Notes: generated by a model not told the origin, from the sequence alone. DNA of 64,000 nt from an uncultured Microbulbifer sp. (GCF_947504145.1 NZ_CANNGQ010000004.1:310001-374000), one strand, 5' to 3'; numbered from the stretch's first letter, positions 1 to 9,093 are shown. A program made the numbers and translations.

Positions 1-6
1 CGACTC

Positions 7-837
7 ATGCGGCTTAAATTCACCAAAATGCACGGCCTCGGCAACGACTTTGTCATGGTCGATGGCATCACCCAACGGGTGAAGCTGTCGCCGGAAAAAG
101 TCCGCCAGATCGCCGATCGCCACACCGGTATCGGCTGCGACCAGCTGTTGCTGGTAGAAGCGCCGCGCAACCCGGACCTGGATTTCCGCTACCGCATCTA
201 CAATGCCGACGGCAGCGAAGTGGAAAACTGCGGTAACGGCGCGCGCTGTTTCGCCCGCTTCGTGCGCGAGCGCCGCCTGACCAGCAAGGAAAAAATCCTG
301 GTGGAAACCGCCGCTGGCACCCTGGCGCTGAATGTCCAGGGCGCGGACCAGGTCAGCGTGGAGATGGGCGCACCGGTGCTGGAGCCCGCACAGATTCCGT
401 TTGAAGCAGATATTCAAGCGGAGACTTATCCGCTGGTGGTCGACGGGGAAACCTACAACATTGGCGCCGTATCCATGGGCAATCCCCACGCAGTCCTGCT
501 GGTGGAAGATGTCTTCAACGCGCCCGTCGACAGCCTCGGCCCGGCAATCGAATGCCACCCGCGCTTCCCCGCCAAGGTGAATGTGGGCTTTTTGCAGATT
601 GAAGACCGCGGCAAAGCCCGTTTGCGGGTGTGGGAACGGGGCGTGGGCGAGACCCGCGCCTGCGGTACCGGCGCCTGTGCCGCCATGGTTTCCGCGCGCC
701 TGCGCGGGCTGGTGGACGAGGAACTGCAGATCACCCTGCCCGGAGGCACCCTGACAATCCACTGGCCGGGGCCCGGAGAGCCGGTTACCATGACTGGATC
801 CGCCACCGCGGTATATCACGGACAGATAGCACTCTGA
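7..837 (+). CDS. dapF: Diaminopimelate epimerase
   Basis: Interconverts LL- and meso-diaminopimelate, the cytoplasmic step that supplies meso-DAP for peptidoglycan and lysine. The 276-residue length is normal for the family. The two catalytic cysteines are visible: C75 in ENCGNGAR and C219 in RACGTGAC, which act as the acid/base pair in known DapF enzymes. The N-terminal [11 protein letters not shown] is the family signature. It is followed by a DUF484 gene and xerC in the same direction, the classical dapF-DUF484-xerC order of gammaproteobacteria, so the three are probably co-transcribed. The promoter lies outside the window. Confidence 0.98.
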   Translation: MRLKFTKMHGLGNDFVMVDGITQRVKLSPEKVRQIADRHTGIGCDQLLLVEAPRNPDLDFRYRIYNADGSEVENCGNGARCFARFVRERRLTSKEKILVETAAGTLALNVQGADQVSVEMGAPVLEPAQIPFEADIQAETYPLVVDGETYNIGAVSMGNPHAVLLVEDVFNAPVDSLGPAIECHPRFPAKVNVGFLQIEDRGKARLRVWERGVGETRACGTGACAAMVSARLRGLVDEELQITLPGGTLTIHWPGPGEPVTMTGSATAVYHGQIAL

Positions 838-868
838 GCACCAATTCTGGAAGCAGCCGAAAAGAACA

Positions 869-1630
869 ATGACCGATCACAGCGACGCCCCCCTGCTCGA
901 TAGCAACGTCGAGGCCAACCTGGACCGACAGGAAGCCGCCGACAGCGAAAACCAGCGCAACAAGAAACTACTGTCGCGACAGGTGGCCCGCTACCTGGTC
1001 CAGAACCCCAATTTTTTTGCCGACAACATGGAGCTGCTGGAAAGCATCCAGCTGCCCCGCGAATCTGGCAAGACCGTGTCGCTGATGACACACCAGACCA
1101 ACCTGCTACGCGAGCGCAATATCGAGATGCGTCAGCGGCTCGACCAGCTGCTGCAGAATGCGCGTGAAAACGACCAGCTGTTTATGCACAGCCGCCGTCT
1201 GGTGCTGGCGCTGCTGGAAGCGCGCACCGTTGCCGAAGCCGGCGCGGCGCTGCTGAAAAGCTTCAAAGACGATTTCAACGTAGATGTCACCGCACTGACT
1301 CTGTTCGGTCCCCTGCCCGGCTCGGGCAAACACCTGGGCGACGTGCGCAGCAGCGCCCGCACCAGCGCCGAGACCGCCATCGGCTCCATCCTGCGCAATG
1401 GGCGCACCGTTTGTGGCACCCTGCGCCCCACGGAAACCGCATACCTGTTCGGCAAAGACGCAGACAAGGTCGCCTCCGCCGCGGTGGTACCACTGGCCGG
1501 CCAGCTGGGTATCCTTGCGGTCGGCTCCAGCGATCCCAACCACTACCGCTCCAGCCTCGGCACCCTGTTCCTGTCCTATATCGGTGAAATCCTCGAGCGG
1601 CTGTTGCCCGACCTGCTGGCGCGGAGCTGA
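869..1630 (+). CDS. DUF484 family protein
   Basis: A 253-residue cytoplasmic protein of the DUF484 family, identified by its place between dapF and xerC and by the N-terminal YLVQNPNFFADNMELLESIQ stretch typical of the family. A short helical region (about residues 70-100) precedes a GAF-like C-terminal half (about 105-250). Its biochemical function is not established. The stop lies 5 bases before the xerC start, so translation is probably linked. No catalytic motif is visible. Confidence 0.93.
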   Translation: MTDHSDAPLLDSNVEANLDRQEAADSENQRNKKLLSRQVARYLVQNPNFFADNMELLESIQLPRESGKTVSLMTHQTNLLRERNIEMRQRLDQLLQNARENDQLFMHSRRLVLALLEARTVAEAGAALLKSFKDDFNVDVTALTLFGPLPGSGKHLGDVRSSARTSAETAIGSILRNGRTVCGTLRPTETAYLFGKDADKVASAAVVPLAGQLGILAVGSSDPNHYRSSLGTLFLSYIGEILERLLPDLLARS

Positions 1631-1635
1631 GCCCC

Positions 1636-2568
1636 GTGCAGCTTGCCGCAGCAACGGATGCCTTCCTGCTGCACCTGCAGCAGAAACACCTCTCTCCGCA
1701 CACCCTCGCCGCCTATCGTCGCGATCTCGACAAGCTGCAGCTCCTGGCAGATGGGGAGCAGCTGACAGATCTGCAGCGGCTCGACGAAATGCGCCTGCGC
1801 AGCTGGCTAGCCCAGCTGCACCGCGGCGGCCTCTCCCCCAAAAGCCTGCAACGCTGGCTCTCCGCCGTGCGCACTCTGCTGCGCTTCTGCGTGCGCGAGG
1901 GATGGCTGAAAGCCAATGTGGCGGAGGGGCTGCGCGCCCCAAAAGCCGCCAAAACCCTGCCCAGGCTGCTGGATGTGGATGCCGCGGCACAATATGTGGA
2001 AAGCCCGCGCGCATCAGAAACAGACACTGGCGACAGCAATGACCTGCTCACCCTGCGCGACGCCGCCATTCTCGAACTTTTTTACAGCAGCGGTCTGCGC
2101 CTGTCGGAGCTGACCGGACTGAACTGGGAAGACCTGGATCTGCGCGGTGGCGAAGTCCGGGTAACCGGCAAGGGCAACAAAACCCGCCTGCTGCCGGTAG
2201 GCCGACAGGCCCGCCGCGCACTGGAGGACTGGCGCCACCAGGCGCCTGCCACCATCGCCGATGATCAGGGAGCAGACCCGGTCTTTACCAGCGCCAAAGG
2301 CCGACGCCTCGGCAACCGCGCGGTACAACAGCGCCTGGCCCACTGGGCGCGCGCTGGCGGTGCCGATCAGCGGGTGCACCCGCACATGCTGCGCCACTCC
2401 TTCGCCAGCCATATGCTCGAATCCAGTGGCGATCTGCGCGCTGTGCAGGAGTTACTCGGGCACGCAGATATCAGCACCACACAGATTTACACCCATCTCG
2501 ATTTCCAGCACCTGGCGCGGGTCTACGACAAGGCCCACCCGCGGGCGAACAAAACCGACGACGATTGA
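1636..2568 (+). CDS. xerC: Tyrosine recombinase XerC
   Basis: Site-specific recombinase that, with XerD, resolves chromosome dimers at dif under FtsK control. The start is GTG, 5 bases after the DUF484 stop; the downstream sequence immediately gives the SAM-like N-terminal core-binding domain (about residues 1-95). The catalytic set is complete: R155 (SSGLRLSEL), K179, H250 and R253 (HPHMLRHSF), H276 (LLGHADIS) and the nucleophile Y285 (QIYTHLDF). Length 310 is slightly above the usual ~300, with extra residues around 121-137 between the two domains. XerC rather than XerD is called from the dapF-linked position. Confidence 0.95.
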   Translation: MQLAAATDAFLLHLQQKHLSPHTLAAYRRDLDKLQLLADGEQLTDLQRLDEMRLRSWLAQLHRGGLSPKSLQRWLSAVRTLLRFCVREGWLKANVAEGLRAPKAAKTLPRLLDVDAAAQYVESPRASETDTGDSNDLLTLRDAAILELFYSSGLRLSELTGLNWEDLDLRGGEVRVTGKGNKTRLLPVGRQARRALEDWRHQAPATIADDQGADPVFTSAKGRRLGNRAVQQRLAHWARAGGADQRVHPHMLRHSFASHMLESSGDLRAVQELLGHADISTTQIYTHLDFQHLARVYDKAHPRANKTDDD

Positions 2569-2632
2569 TTCTGCCGGTAGGGACCGGAGGAGAGGTTGGG
2601 GATAGTGGGTAGAAAAAGGAGAGAAGGGAGAA

Positions 2633-2699
2633 CTGGACCCCGGCCTGGGCCGGGGTGACGTCGAAACTGTCGCCATACCGGCCTAGGACCGGTATCCAG
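2633..2699. repeat. Composite palindromic intergenic repeat (REP/BIME-like)
   Basis: Two GC-rich palindromes lie side by side: CCCCGGCC-TG-GGCCGGGG (2638-2655) and ATACCGG-N6-CCGGTAT (2675-2694, imperfect centre), bracketed by an outer inverted repeat CTGGA (2633-2637) and TCCAG (2695-2699). It sits between convergent xerC and the sutA-like gene, where dispersed palindromic elements commonly lie. It could also act as a bidirectional barrier to transcription, but there is no T-tract. Its copy number in the genome cannot be judged here. Confidence 0.55.
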
Positions 2700-2721
2700 A
2701 GATTCCTGCCGTCTGAATCGC

Positions 2722-2934
2722 TCAGATGGGCCGACTGCCGTACTTCGGCTGCGGCTTACGCGGCGGATCCGCACTGACATCCGGTGCCACCTCATCGATG
2801 GCACCACCGCGTGCGAGGAAAGCCTCGACTTCGGCGGTCAGTTGGCTGCGGGCCCGATGGCGGGAGGAGAGTGTACGCTCTTCTGCGAAATCCTCAGTGT
2901 CTTTCGTACGAGCGCTGGACTGGTCGTCTTTCAT
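2722..2934 (-). CDS. sutA: SutA-like RNA polymerase-binding transcriptional regulator
   Basis: A 70-residue, highly charged protein. The C-terminal third (about residues 30-70), with EAFLARGGAIDEV, ADPPRKP and the terminal KYGSRPI, closely resembles the conserved C-terminus of Pseudomonas SutA, a small protein that binds RNA polymerase and supports transcription in slow-growing cells. The acidic N-terminal tail of P. aeruginosa SutA is much shorter here. Neighbourhood supports the call: as I recall, sutA also lies close to glnK-amtB and ubiK in Pseudomonas. An AGGG Shine-Dalgarno-like run precedes the ATG. The family call rests on remembered similarity, not a search. Confidence 0.75.
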   Translation of the reverse strand: MKDDQSSARTKDTEDFAEERTLSSRHRARSQLTAEVEAFLARGGAIDEVAPDVSADPPRKPQPKYGSRPI

Positions 2935-2945
2935 GTCAATTTACC

Positions 2946-2971
2946 CTGTAACTTGATACCCCTTGTTACAG
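2946..2971 (-). promoter_or_regulatory. Inverted repeat upstream of the sutA-like gene (operator or leader hairpin)
   Basis: Perfect 7-base arms CTGTAAC (2946-2952) and GTTACAG (2965-2971) are separated by 12 bases. The element ends 11 bases before the sutA-like start codon, so the proximal arm covers the likely ribosome-binding site (AGGG). It may be an operator dyad or a leader hairpin affecting translation. The sequence shows only the symmetry; the function is inferred. Confidence 0.4.
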
Positions 2972-3320
2972 AGGGAATACCCCTGCTGCCGCGAAGTTTT
3001 TCCCGGATTACTCCGCGCGGGCTGTGCAGATCTGTATCGCAGACTCATTTTGGCAGTAGCGCCAAAGCAAAACGGCAAACCGGATCCGCCGGCCGGAAAC
3101 TTTCCTGCGGCGAAATATTTATAGGCAGTGTCTGACGAGCCTGCCAGCAAAGGTTCCCCAATTCGGTAGAGTTTTTTTGTTCGATTTTTGCTCGATATAT
3201 TGCGCTTGGTTATGCAATTTTTAGCGACGCACTCTGGGCGGTGTTGTGATGGCGTTAACAACATCGAGACACTTTCCGCGCCACTCGAAAAGCTTGCTCG
3301 ATTTGCACAAATTTCAGCCA

Positions 3321-3347
3321 CAAAAAAGCCCCGCAATGCGAGGCTCA
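3321..3347 (-). terminator. Rho-independent terminator of the glnK-amtB operon
   Basis: Read on the minus strand, GCCTCGC-ATT-GCGGGGC forms a 7-bp stem (one T-G wobble) followed directly by TTTTTTTG. It lies 26 bases after the stop of the last glnK. Confidence 0.8.
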
Positions 3348-3372
3348 TAAAACACTGTGTCGGATTCTTTGA

Positions 3373-3726
<354 letters not shown>

Positions 3727-3740
3727 TTATGTTTCTTGCG

Positions 3741-3812
3741 GGCACCGGCCCGAAAACCGGTGCCGGAAGATTATGTTGCCGCCGGCGGGGACTGTTCCCT
3801 GGCACCGGCGGC
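3741..3812 (-). repeat. Twin intercistronic hairpins between amtB and distal glnK
   Basis: Two perfect 8-bp inverted repeats occupy the 115-base gap: GCCGCCGG/CCGGCGGC (3778-3785 and 3805-3812) and GGCACCGG/CCGGTGCC (3741-3748 and 3757-3764). Neither is followed by a T-run in the direction of transcription, so they look like mRNA-stabilising or partial-termination structures rather than full terminators. Confidence 0.5.
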
Positions 3813-3826
3813 CATCTTATGAGCGC

Positions 3827-5086
3827 TTACTTGCTCATAAATTCCGGATAAGCTTCCATTCCGCACTCGGCCAAGTCAACACCCTGTTGCTCTTCTTCTT
3901 CGGTAACACGGATACCGGTGATGAGCTTGAGGGCGAACCAGACTGCGAAGGAGGCGGAGAATACCCAAGCAAAGATGGTTGCAGCGCCGATCAGCTGGCC
4001 GCTGAAGGAGGAACCGTCGTTGGTAACCGGTACCAGCAGCAGACCCAGCAGACCAACCACACCGTGCACAGAGATGGCGCCAACAGGATCGTCGATGCGC
4101 AGCTTGTCCAGGGTGATGATGGAGAAGACCACCAGGATGCCACCCAGGGCGCCGAACAGGGTTGCCTGCAGCGGAGTCGGGGTAGAAGGCTCAGCGGTGA
4201 TCGCTACCAGGCCGGCCAGTGCGCCGTTCAGCAGCATGGTCAGGTCGGCTTTGCCGAACAGAATGCGGCCGGTAATCAACGCGGCTACTGCACCACCAGC
4301 GGCGGCTGCGTTGGTGTTCAGGAATACCAGGGCCACGGAGTGTGCACTGGCAGCATCGCCCAGTTTCAGCACGGAACCGCCGTTGAAGCCGAACCAGCCC
4401 ATCCACAGGATGAAGGTACCCAGAGTCGCCAGTGGCAGGTTGGCACCGGGGATGGCGTAGATTTCGCCATTCGGGCCGTATTTGCCTTTACGCGCGCCCA
4501 GCAGCAGTACGCCAGCCAGGGCTGCAGCAGCACCGGCCATGTGTACGATGCCGGAACCGGCGAAGTCGGAGAAGCCCAGGTCGCCCAGGTTGTACAGGCC
4601 GAACACATCGCCACCGCCCCAGGTCCAGTTACCTTCCAGCGGGTAGATGAAGCCGGTCAGGGCCACGGCGAATACCAGGAAGCTCCACAGCTTCATGCGC
4701 TCGGCAACCGCACCAGATACGATGGACATTGCGGTAGCAACGAACACAACCTGGAAGAAGAAGTCGGAAGCGCCGGAGTACACGGAATCACCTTCGAAAC
4801 CGTTTTCGGCAGATGCCGCGAGTACGCCACCGAGGTCGAAGTCTCCGATACCGTTCAACAGCCAGCCGCCGTCGTACATGATGGCGTAGCCGCTAACCAG
4901 GTACATGGTGCTCGCAATCGCGAACAGCGCCACGTTTTTAGTAAGAATCTCGGTGGTGTTTTTAGAACGCACCAGGCCTGCTTCCAGCATGGCAAAGCCC
5001 GCTGCCATCCACATGACCAGTGCACCACACACGAGGAAATAAAATGTATCAATTGCGTACTGCAACTGAAAAATTTGATTTTCCAT
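3827..5086 (-). CDS. amtB: Ammonium transporter AmtB
   Basis: Inner-membrane ammonium channel of the Amt/Rh family, 419 residues, with eleven or so hydrophobic segments. The family signature around DFAGSGIVHMAGAAAAL (about residues 175-191) includes the first pore histidine region, and SVHGVVGLLGLLLVP (about 340-355) carries the second. Unlike E. coli AmtB there is no obvious cleaved signal peptide; the first helix starts around residue 16 (YFLVCGALVMWMAAGFAMLEAG). It is flanked by two glnK genes, the normal partner that blocks the channel when nitrogen is sufficient. Expression probably comes from the sigma-54 promoter upstream of the porin gene. Confidence 0.97.
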   Translation of the reverse strand: MENQIFQLQYAIDTFYFLVCGALVMWMAAGFAMLEAGLVRSKNTTEILTKNVALFAIASTMYLVSGYAIMYDGGWLLNGIGDFDLGGVLAASAENGFEGDSVYSGASDFFFQVVFVATAMSIVSGAVAERMKLWSFLVFAVALTGFIYPLEGNWTWGGGDVFGLYNLGDLGFSDFAGSGIVHMAGAAAALAGVLLLGARKGKYGPNGEIYAIPGANLPLATLGTFILWMGWFGFNGGSVLKLGDAASAHSVALVFLNTNAAAAGGAVAALITGRILFGKADLTMLLNGALAGLVAITAEPSTPTPLQATLFGALGGILVVFSIITLDKLRIDDPVGAISVHGVVGLLGLLLVPVTNDGSSFSGQLIGAATIFAWVFSASFAVWFALKLITGIRVTEEEEQQGVDLAECGMEAYPEFMSK

Positions 5087-5177
5087 TTTTCGCTCCGTTT
5101 AACCCAAACTTGCCCGAGTTGCCCCGGTAGTTATTGTCTATTGATCAAAGAATCGTTCTGGCAATCTGTTCTACTAA

Positions 5178-5525
<348 letters not shown>

Positions 5526-5572
5526 CTATGATGAGAGCCCGCTCAAAGAGCAGGCTCATGTCGTTTTGGTTA

Positions 5573-6301
5573 TTACCAGCTGTAAGATGCACCGGCGACA
5601 ACCGTCGGCTCACACCAATCGGTAGCCCAACACTCGCTCTCGCTCAGATCGGTACCGATCAGGGAAGCCGAGAGACCCAGGCCACCGAATTCCTTACTCA
5701 CAGACACCGTGTAATCGATGTAGCTATCGGTATCCGCAAAAAACATGTCGTCTTCTGCAAACAGGTTCAGGCCAGCGCCCAGGTCCAGGGCAATATCATT
5801 GGCCAGGCTGAAGGAATAACCGGCGCTCAGGTAGTAAAAGGCACCGGTTGAGGCCCAATAGTCATCGGAATAGGCAAAGCCTACCGACGCATCGCCAAAG
5901 CCGAGGCTGCCGTACACTTCCTGGTAATCTTCGTCCCAGTCGCTGCCGTGGTAGGCGTAGTAGATGTAACCAACGTCGTAGCTGACACCGCCGGCAGTTT
6001 CACCGGCGTAGCCGCCATAGAAATCCTGCTCATATTTAGTCTCGTCAGCGCCCCAGTTGAAGTCCACCTGGGAGGCCCAGGTGCCCAGGTAAACGCCGTT
6101 ACCCATGTCCAGGTCTACACCGCCCTGTACCGCGAGGCCAGTATCGCTTTGGGAAATACCACGGAAACGGTAGTCGCTCACCACGCCGACATTTGCGCTG
6201 AAACTCGGACCGTCGGCGGCGGTTGCCGCACTGCTGATGGCCATGGCCAAAACGCTTCCGGATACGAGGGCGGCAACTTTGTTATTGAATTTGATTCCCA
6301 C
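5573..6301 (-). CDS. TorF-family putative porin
   Basis: A 242-residue predicted outer-membrane beta-barrel of the TorF putative porin family. I choose the GTG at 6301: it follows AAGGAG by about 8 bases and opens a clean signal peptide (FNNKVAALVSGSVLAMAIS, cleavage near ATAADG). A start at 6421 would add 40 residues with no signal-peptide character. The mature part alternates glycine/aromatic beta strands (FSANVGVVSDYRFRGISQ, YDVGYIYYAYHG) and ends in a C-terminal aromatic residue (SYSW), typical of barrels. Its place in front of glnK-amtB, under a nitrogen-type promoter, suggests uptake of a nitrogen-containing solute; this is inference. Confidence 0.85.
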   Translation of the reverse strand: MGIKFNNKVAALVSGSVLAMAISSAATAADGPSFSANVGVVSDYRFRGISQSDTGLAVQGGVDLDMGNGVYLGTWASQVDFNWGADETKYEQDFYGGYAGETAGGVSYDVGYIYYAYHGSDWDEDYQEVYGSLGFGDASVGFAYSDDYWASTGAFYYLSAGYSFSLANDIALDLGAGLNLFAEDDMFFADTDSYIDYTVSVSKEFGGLGLSASLIGTDLSESECWATDWCEPTVVAGASYSW

Positions 6302-6473
6302 TGTTTGGTTCTCCTTGATCTCTGTGTGAAATGCTCGTCTTGCTTTTATGTCTGCTTTTTTATCTGCGACTTTGACTTCGCCGGGGAGACAGCACACGCC
6401 GCACTCGCCCAGGCACTTCACTTGAAGACCTATCCCCTGCCTTCATTACCAGGGCGATTCGCACAGGGGTACT

Positions 6474-6490
6474 TGCAGAGTTAGTGCCAA
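6474..6490 (-). promoter_or_regulatory. Sigma-54 (RpoN) promoter of the porin-glnK-amtB-glnK operon
   Basis: On the minus strand TTGGCAC-TAACT-CTGCA matches the -24/-12 consensus TGGCAC-N5-TTGCA with the required 10 bases between the GG and GC dinucleotides; the only core mismatch is C for T in the -12 element. Start of transcription would fall near 6463. Nitrogen-limitation control by NtrC is known for glnK-amtB in many proteobacteria, which fits. Confidence 0.78.
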
Positions 6491-6590
6491 CTTTGAGAAC
6501 CCGCTTTGAAATCAGCGGCTTAGGTGGATTTGCGGGGGATATACCGACACAGGGAACGGGCCGGTCAGAAAATTTGCGCAAAAACAGTGC

Positions 6591-6613
6591 GCACCAAAAT
6601 GGAACCCGCACCA
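6591..6613 (-). promoter_or_regulatory. NtrC-like enhancer site
   Basis: GCACCA-AAA-TGGAAC (6591-6605) matches the NtrC site GCACCA-N3-TGGTGC in 13 of 15 positions, counting the spacer. A further GCACCA half-site follows at 6608-6613. It lies about 135 bases upstream of the predicted sigma-54 start site, the usual enhancer distance. Confidence 0.6.
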
Positions 6614-6748
6614 CCAGCGGGCATTTCTTTTGTGCAGATTCTGCAGCGCGACCCATTGCAGCGCACGGCAATCGTAGCTTGGTGGTAAAACCTCGCTGCG
6701 GTACTATTTCCCTTCGTTTTACAGCGGTTTCTTAGTGGAGAATTGCGC

Positions 6749-6970
6749 GTGGCCCGGGACAAATTGCAACAGTTGTTAAATGAACTGCAACAACAGGGGG
6801 CAGTAATCAGCAGTGACCTGCGCGATGCACTGGAGGTCGCAATGGGAAAACTCCCCCTGGTGAGCCAGCGGGAGTTTGACCTTCAGGCGGCAAAATTGGC
6901 GCGAGCGGAGGAAAAGCTCGCGCAGCTGGAAGAACAGGTTCGCGCGCTGGAGAGCAGACTCGAAGACTGA
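6749..6970 (+). CDS. ubiK: Ubiquinone biosynthesis accessory factor UbiK (BMFP family)
   Basis: A 73-residue helical protein of the BMFP/YqiC family. UbiK helps the late steps of aerobic ubiquinone synthesis by working with UbiJ in the Ubi complex. The family pattern is clear: an N-terminal amphipathic helix (LQQLLNELQQQG), DLRDALEVAMGKLPLVSQREFDLQ, then a C-terminal coiled coil (about residues 45-73). I prefer the GTG at 6749, 8 bases after AGTGGAG, over the in-frame TTG at 6743, which would lie too close to it. It stands between the nitrogen operon and comM, as in Pseudomonas. Confidence 0.9.
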   Translation: MARDKLQQLLNELQQQGAVISSDLRDALEVAMGKLPLVSQREFDLQAAKLARAEEKLAQLEEQVRALESRLED

Positions 6971-7041
6971 AACGAGTCCGTCTTTGCGGCACAGACACCC
7001 GCCGAACCTTGTTCACGGAAGACCATTTTTCAAGGAAGAGA

Positions 7042-8532
7042 ATGAGCCTATCCATAACCTACGCCCGCGCTCAGCTGGGCATACAGGCGCCACTGGTGAC
7101 GGTGGAAACCCACCTCGCCAATGGCCTGCCCGCATTCAACATCGTCGGCCTGCCTGAGGCGGCCGTGCGCGAGAGCCGCGACCGGGTGCGCAGCGCCATC
7201 GTCAACAGCCACTTTGAATTCCCTCAGCGGCGCATCACCGTCAACCTGGCCCCGGCGGATCTGCCCAAAGCCGGCGGGCGCTACGACCTCGCCATCGCCC
7301 TCGGCATCCTCGCCGCCTCCGGCCAGGTCCCTGGCGAGACTCTGGAACAGTTTGAATTTATCGGCGAACTGGCACTCTCCGGCAGCCTGCGCACCATCCC
7401 CGGTGCCCTGCCCGCGGCTATGGCCTGTCGGGACAGCGGCCGCATCCTGGTGACCGACACCGAATCGGCCCGCGAAGCCGCACTGATCGCCACCCCCATC
7501 AAGTCCGCGTCCACCCTGTTGCAGGTGTGCGCGCAACTGCACGGCCGCGAACCACTGCCGGATGCAGTGCAGGACACCGAACAGAAAGCGGCGATCTGTG
7601 CAGACCTGGCGGATGTGCGCGGGCAGCTGAAAGCGCGCCGCGCGCTGGAAGTGGCAGCCGCGGGATCTCACAACTTGCTTTTTTACGGGCCTCCCGGAAC
7701 GGGAAAGACCATGCTGGCCAGCCGCCTGCCCGGCATACTGCCGCCGCTGGCAGAGGATGAGCTGATCGAAGTAGCCGCGCTCTACTCGAGTGCCGGCCTG
7801 GACCGCGTACGCCAACGACCCTTCCGCGCTCCGCACCACTCCGCCTCTCCCACGGCTCTGGTGGGTGGCGGCAGCAACCCACGTCCCGGTGAAATCAGCC
7901 TGGCCCACCGCGGTGTACTGTTTCTGGACGAAATGCCGGAATTCCCCCGCGCCGCACTGGAGATACTGCGCGAGCCTCTGGAGAACGGCGAAGTGCGCAT
8001 CTCCCGCGCCCGCGCCCAGGTCACTTTCCCCGCGGATTTCCAGCTGGTCGCCGCGATGAATCCATGCCCGTGCGGTTATCTGGGCGAACCCCGCTGCCGC
8101 TGCACCCCGGACCAGATCGACCGCTACCGCAGCAAACTCTCTGGCCCACTGCTGGACCGTATCGACATGCAGGTAGAAGTCGCCAGCATGAGCGCCAGCC
8201 AGCTGCAGGATGCGCCCCACGGCGAAAGTTCAGAAACCGTGCGCGAACGCGTCCGGCGTGCGCGGGATATCCAGTTGAACAGACAGGGCAAGATCAATGG
8301 CGAGTTACAGGGCGGCGAACTGGATGAACACTGCCGGCTGGGCAAAGCGGAAAGTGCCCTGTTGCGCACCTCGGTGGAAAAACTCGGATTGTCGGCGCGC
8401 AGTTACCACCGGGTATTGAAAGTCGCGCGCACGCTGGCGGATTTATCCGGGCAGGAAAATATCGGCACCGGGCAAATTGCGGAGGCTCTGGCGTATCGCA
8501 ATCTGGATCGAAAAACGGTCACGCCCGCATAA
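7042..8532 (+). CDS. comM: YifB/ComM family AAA+ ATPase (Mg-chelatase-like)
   Basis: A 496-residue hexameric AAA+ protein. ComM homologues are branch-migration helicases that help integrate incoming DNA during transformation and occur widely as YifB. Domains: Lon-like/ChlI N-terminal domain (about 1-165), AAA+ core with Walker A GPPGTGKT (about 223-230) and Walker B LFLDEMPEF (about 295-303), and a C-terminal Mg-chelatase domain (about 400-490). The cysteine-rich NPCPCGYLG...CRCTP typical of the family is present. The ATG at 7042 follows AAGGA by 5 bases and matches the usual N-terminus (SLSITYARAQLGI); an upstream TTG would add 11 atypical residues. Confidence 0.93.
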   Translation: MSLSITYARAQLGIQAPLVTVETHLANGLPAFNIVGLPEAAVRESRDRVRSAIVNSHFEFPQRRITVNLAPADLPKAGGRYDLAIALGILAASGQVPGETLEQFEFIGELALSGSLRTIPGALPAAMACRDSGRILVTDTESAREAALIATPIKSASTLLQVCAQLHGREPLPDAVQDTEQKAAICADLADVRGQLKARRALEVAAAGSHNLLFYGPPGTGKTMLASRLPGILPPLAEDELIEVAALYSSAGLDRVRQRPFRAPHHSASPTALVGGGSNPRPGEISLAHRGVLFLDEMPEFPRAALEILREPLENGEVRISRARAQVTFPADFQLVAAMNPCPCGYLGEPRCRCTPDQIDRYRSKLSGPLLDRIDMQVEVASMSASQLQDAPHGESSETVRERVRRARDIQLNRQGKINGELQGGELDEHCRLGKAESALLRTSVEKLGLSARSYHRVLKVARTLADLSGQENIGTGQIAEALAYRNLDRKTVTPA

Positions 8533-8553
8533 AATGTTGCTGAAACCTACAGG

Positions 8554-9093
8554 CTATTGAGGATTTTTCAGGCGATAGAGCAGGTGCTCCTGCATCGGGT
8601 GCCCCTGCGGCAGCCCGGGATGCAGAAAATTTTCAGCCCGGCTCATCCCCAGCTTTTCCATCACCGCGCGCGAACGAAAATTGCCGGGCACGGTAAATGA
8701 AACGATTTCCTTCAGCCCCACCTGCTCAAACCCGACCTGCAGGCTCGCTCTTGCCGCTTCAGTGGCATATCCCTTTCCCCAGGCATGAGCAGCCAATCGC
8801 CAACCAATTTCCACCGCCGGTGCGAACGGCATATCGTCGGTAACCTGTTTGATGCCGACGAAGCCGATAAATTGCTGATCGACAAGCGTCTCCACCGCCC
8901 AGAAGCCCCAGCCATATTGATGGATATGGGCAATCTGGCGATCGATACCCGCATCACTTTCGGCACGGCTCAACAGTGCAGGGAAAAATTCCATTACCGC
9001 GGGATCGGCATTCATTGCCGCAAAAGGCACACGGTCTTTCTCCTGCCACTGGCGAAGCTGGAGCCGCTCCGTTTTTGGCTCTACGAGTTTCAC
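8554..9093 (-). CDS. GNAT family N-acetyltransferase (RimJ/RimL-like)
   Basis: A 179-residue acetyl-CoA-dependent N-acetyltransferase of the RimJ/RimL subgroup. Visible features are the N-terminal [10 protein letters not shown], the acetyl-CoA-binding region [20 protein letters not shown] (about 90-110) and the C-terminal VMEKLGM. The substrate is unknown; many members modify small molecules rather than ribosomal proteins. Its start overlaps the stop of yaiI by 4 bases (ATGA), so the two are translationally coupled. It is convergent with comM, with a 21-base gap. Confidence 0.88.
   Translation of the reverse strand: MKLVEPKTERLQLRQWQEKDRVPFAAMNADPAVMEFFPALLSRAESDAGIDRQIAHIHQYGWGFWAVETLVDQQFIGFVGIKQVTDDMPFAPAVEIGWRLAAHAWGKGYATEAARASLQVGFEQVGLKEIVSFTVPGNFRSRAVMEKLGMSRAENFLHPGLPQGHPMQEHLLYRLKNPQ

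Larger units (their letters stand above)
2935..3372. other. Intergenic region between sutA-like gene and glnK
   Basis: A 438-base gap. It holds the inverted repeat just upstream of the sutA-like start (2946-2971) and a rho-independent terminator for the upstream glnK/amtB operon (3327-3345). The middle (about 3130-3300) is AT-richer and presumably contains the sutA promoter, but I cannot pick convincing -35/-10 boxes. No RNA gene or coding stretch is recognisable. Confidence 0.5.
6302..6748. other. Divergent regulatory region porin/glnK/amtB versus ubiK
   Basis: A 447-base gap without a credible gene. On the minus strand it holds a sigma-54 type promoter (6474-6490) and an upstream NtrC-like site (6591-6605). 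On the plus strand a weak sigma-70 candidate for ubiK can be drawn: TTGGTG (6679-6684), 17 bases, TACTAT (6702-6707). The porin leader from the predicted start site would be about 160 bases. Confidence 0.6.

Noticed and set aside
5087-5177. Possible second sigma-54 promoter in front of amtB
   Set aside because: The GG and GC spacing can be forced but TGGCAC matches only half; much weaker than the site at 6474-6490.
7048-8220. 390-codon minus-strand frame opposite comM
   Set aside because: Compositional shadow; comM motifs are complete on the plus strand.
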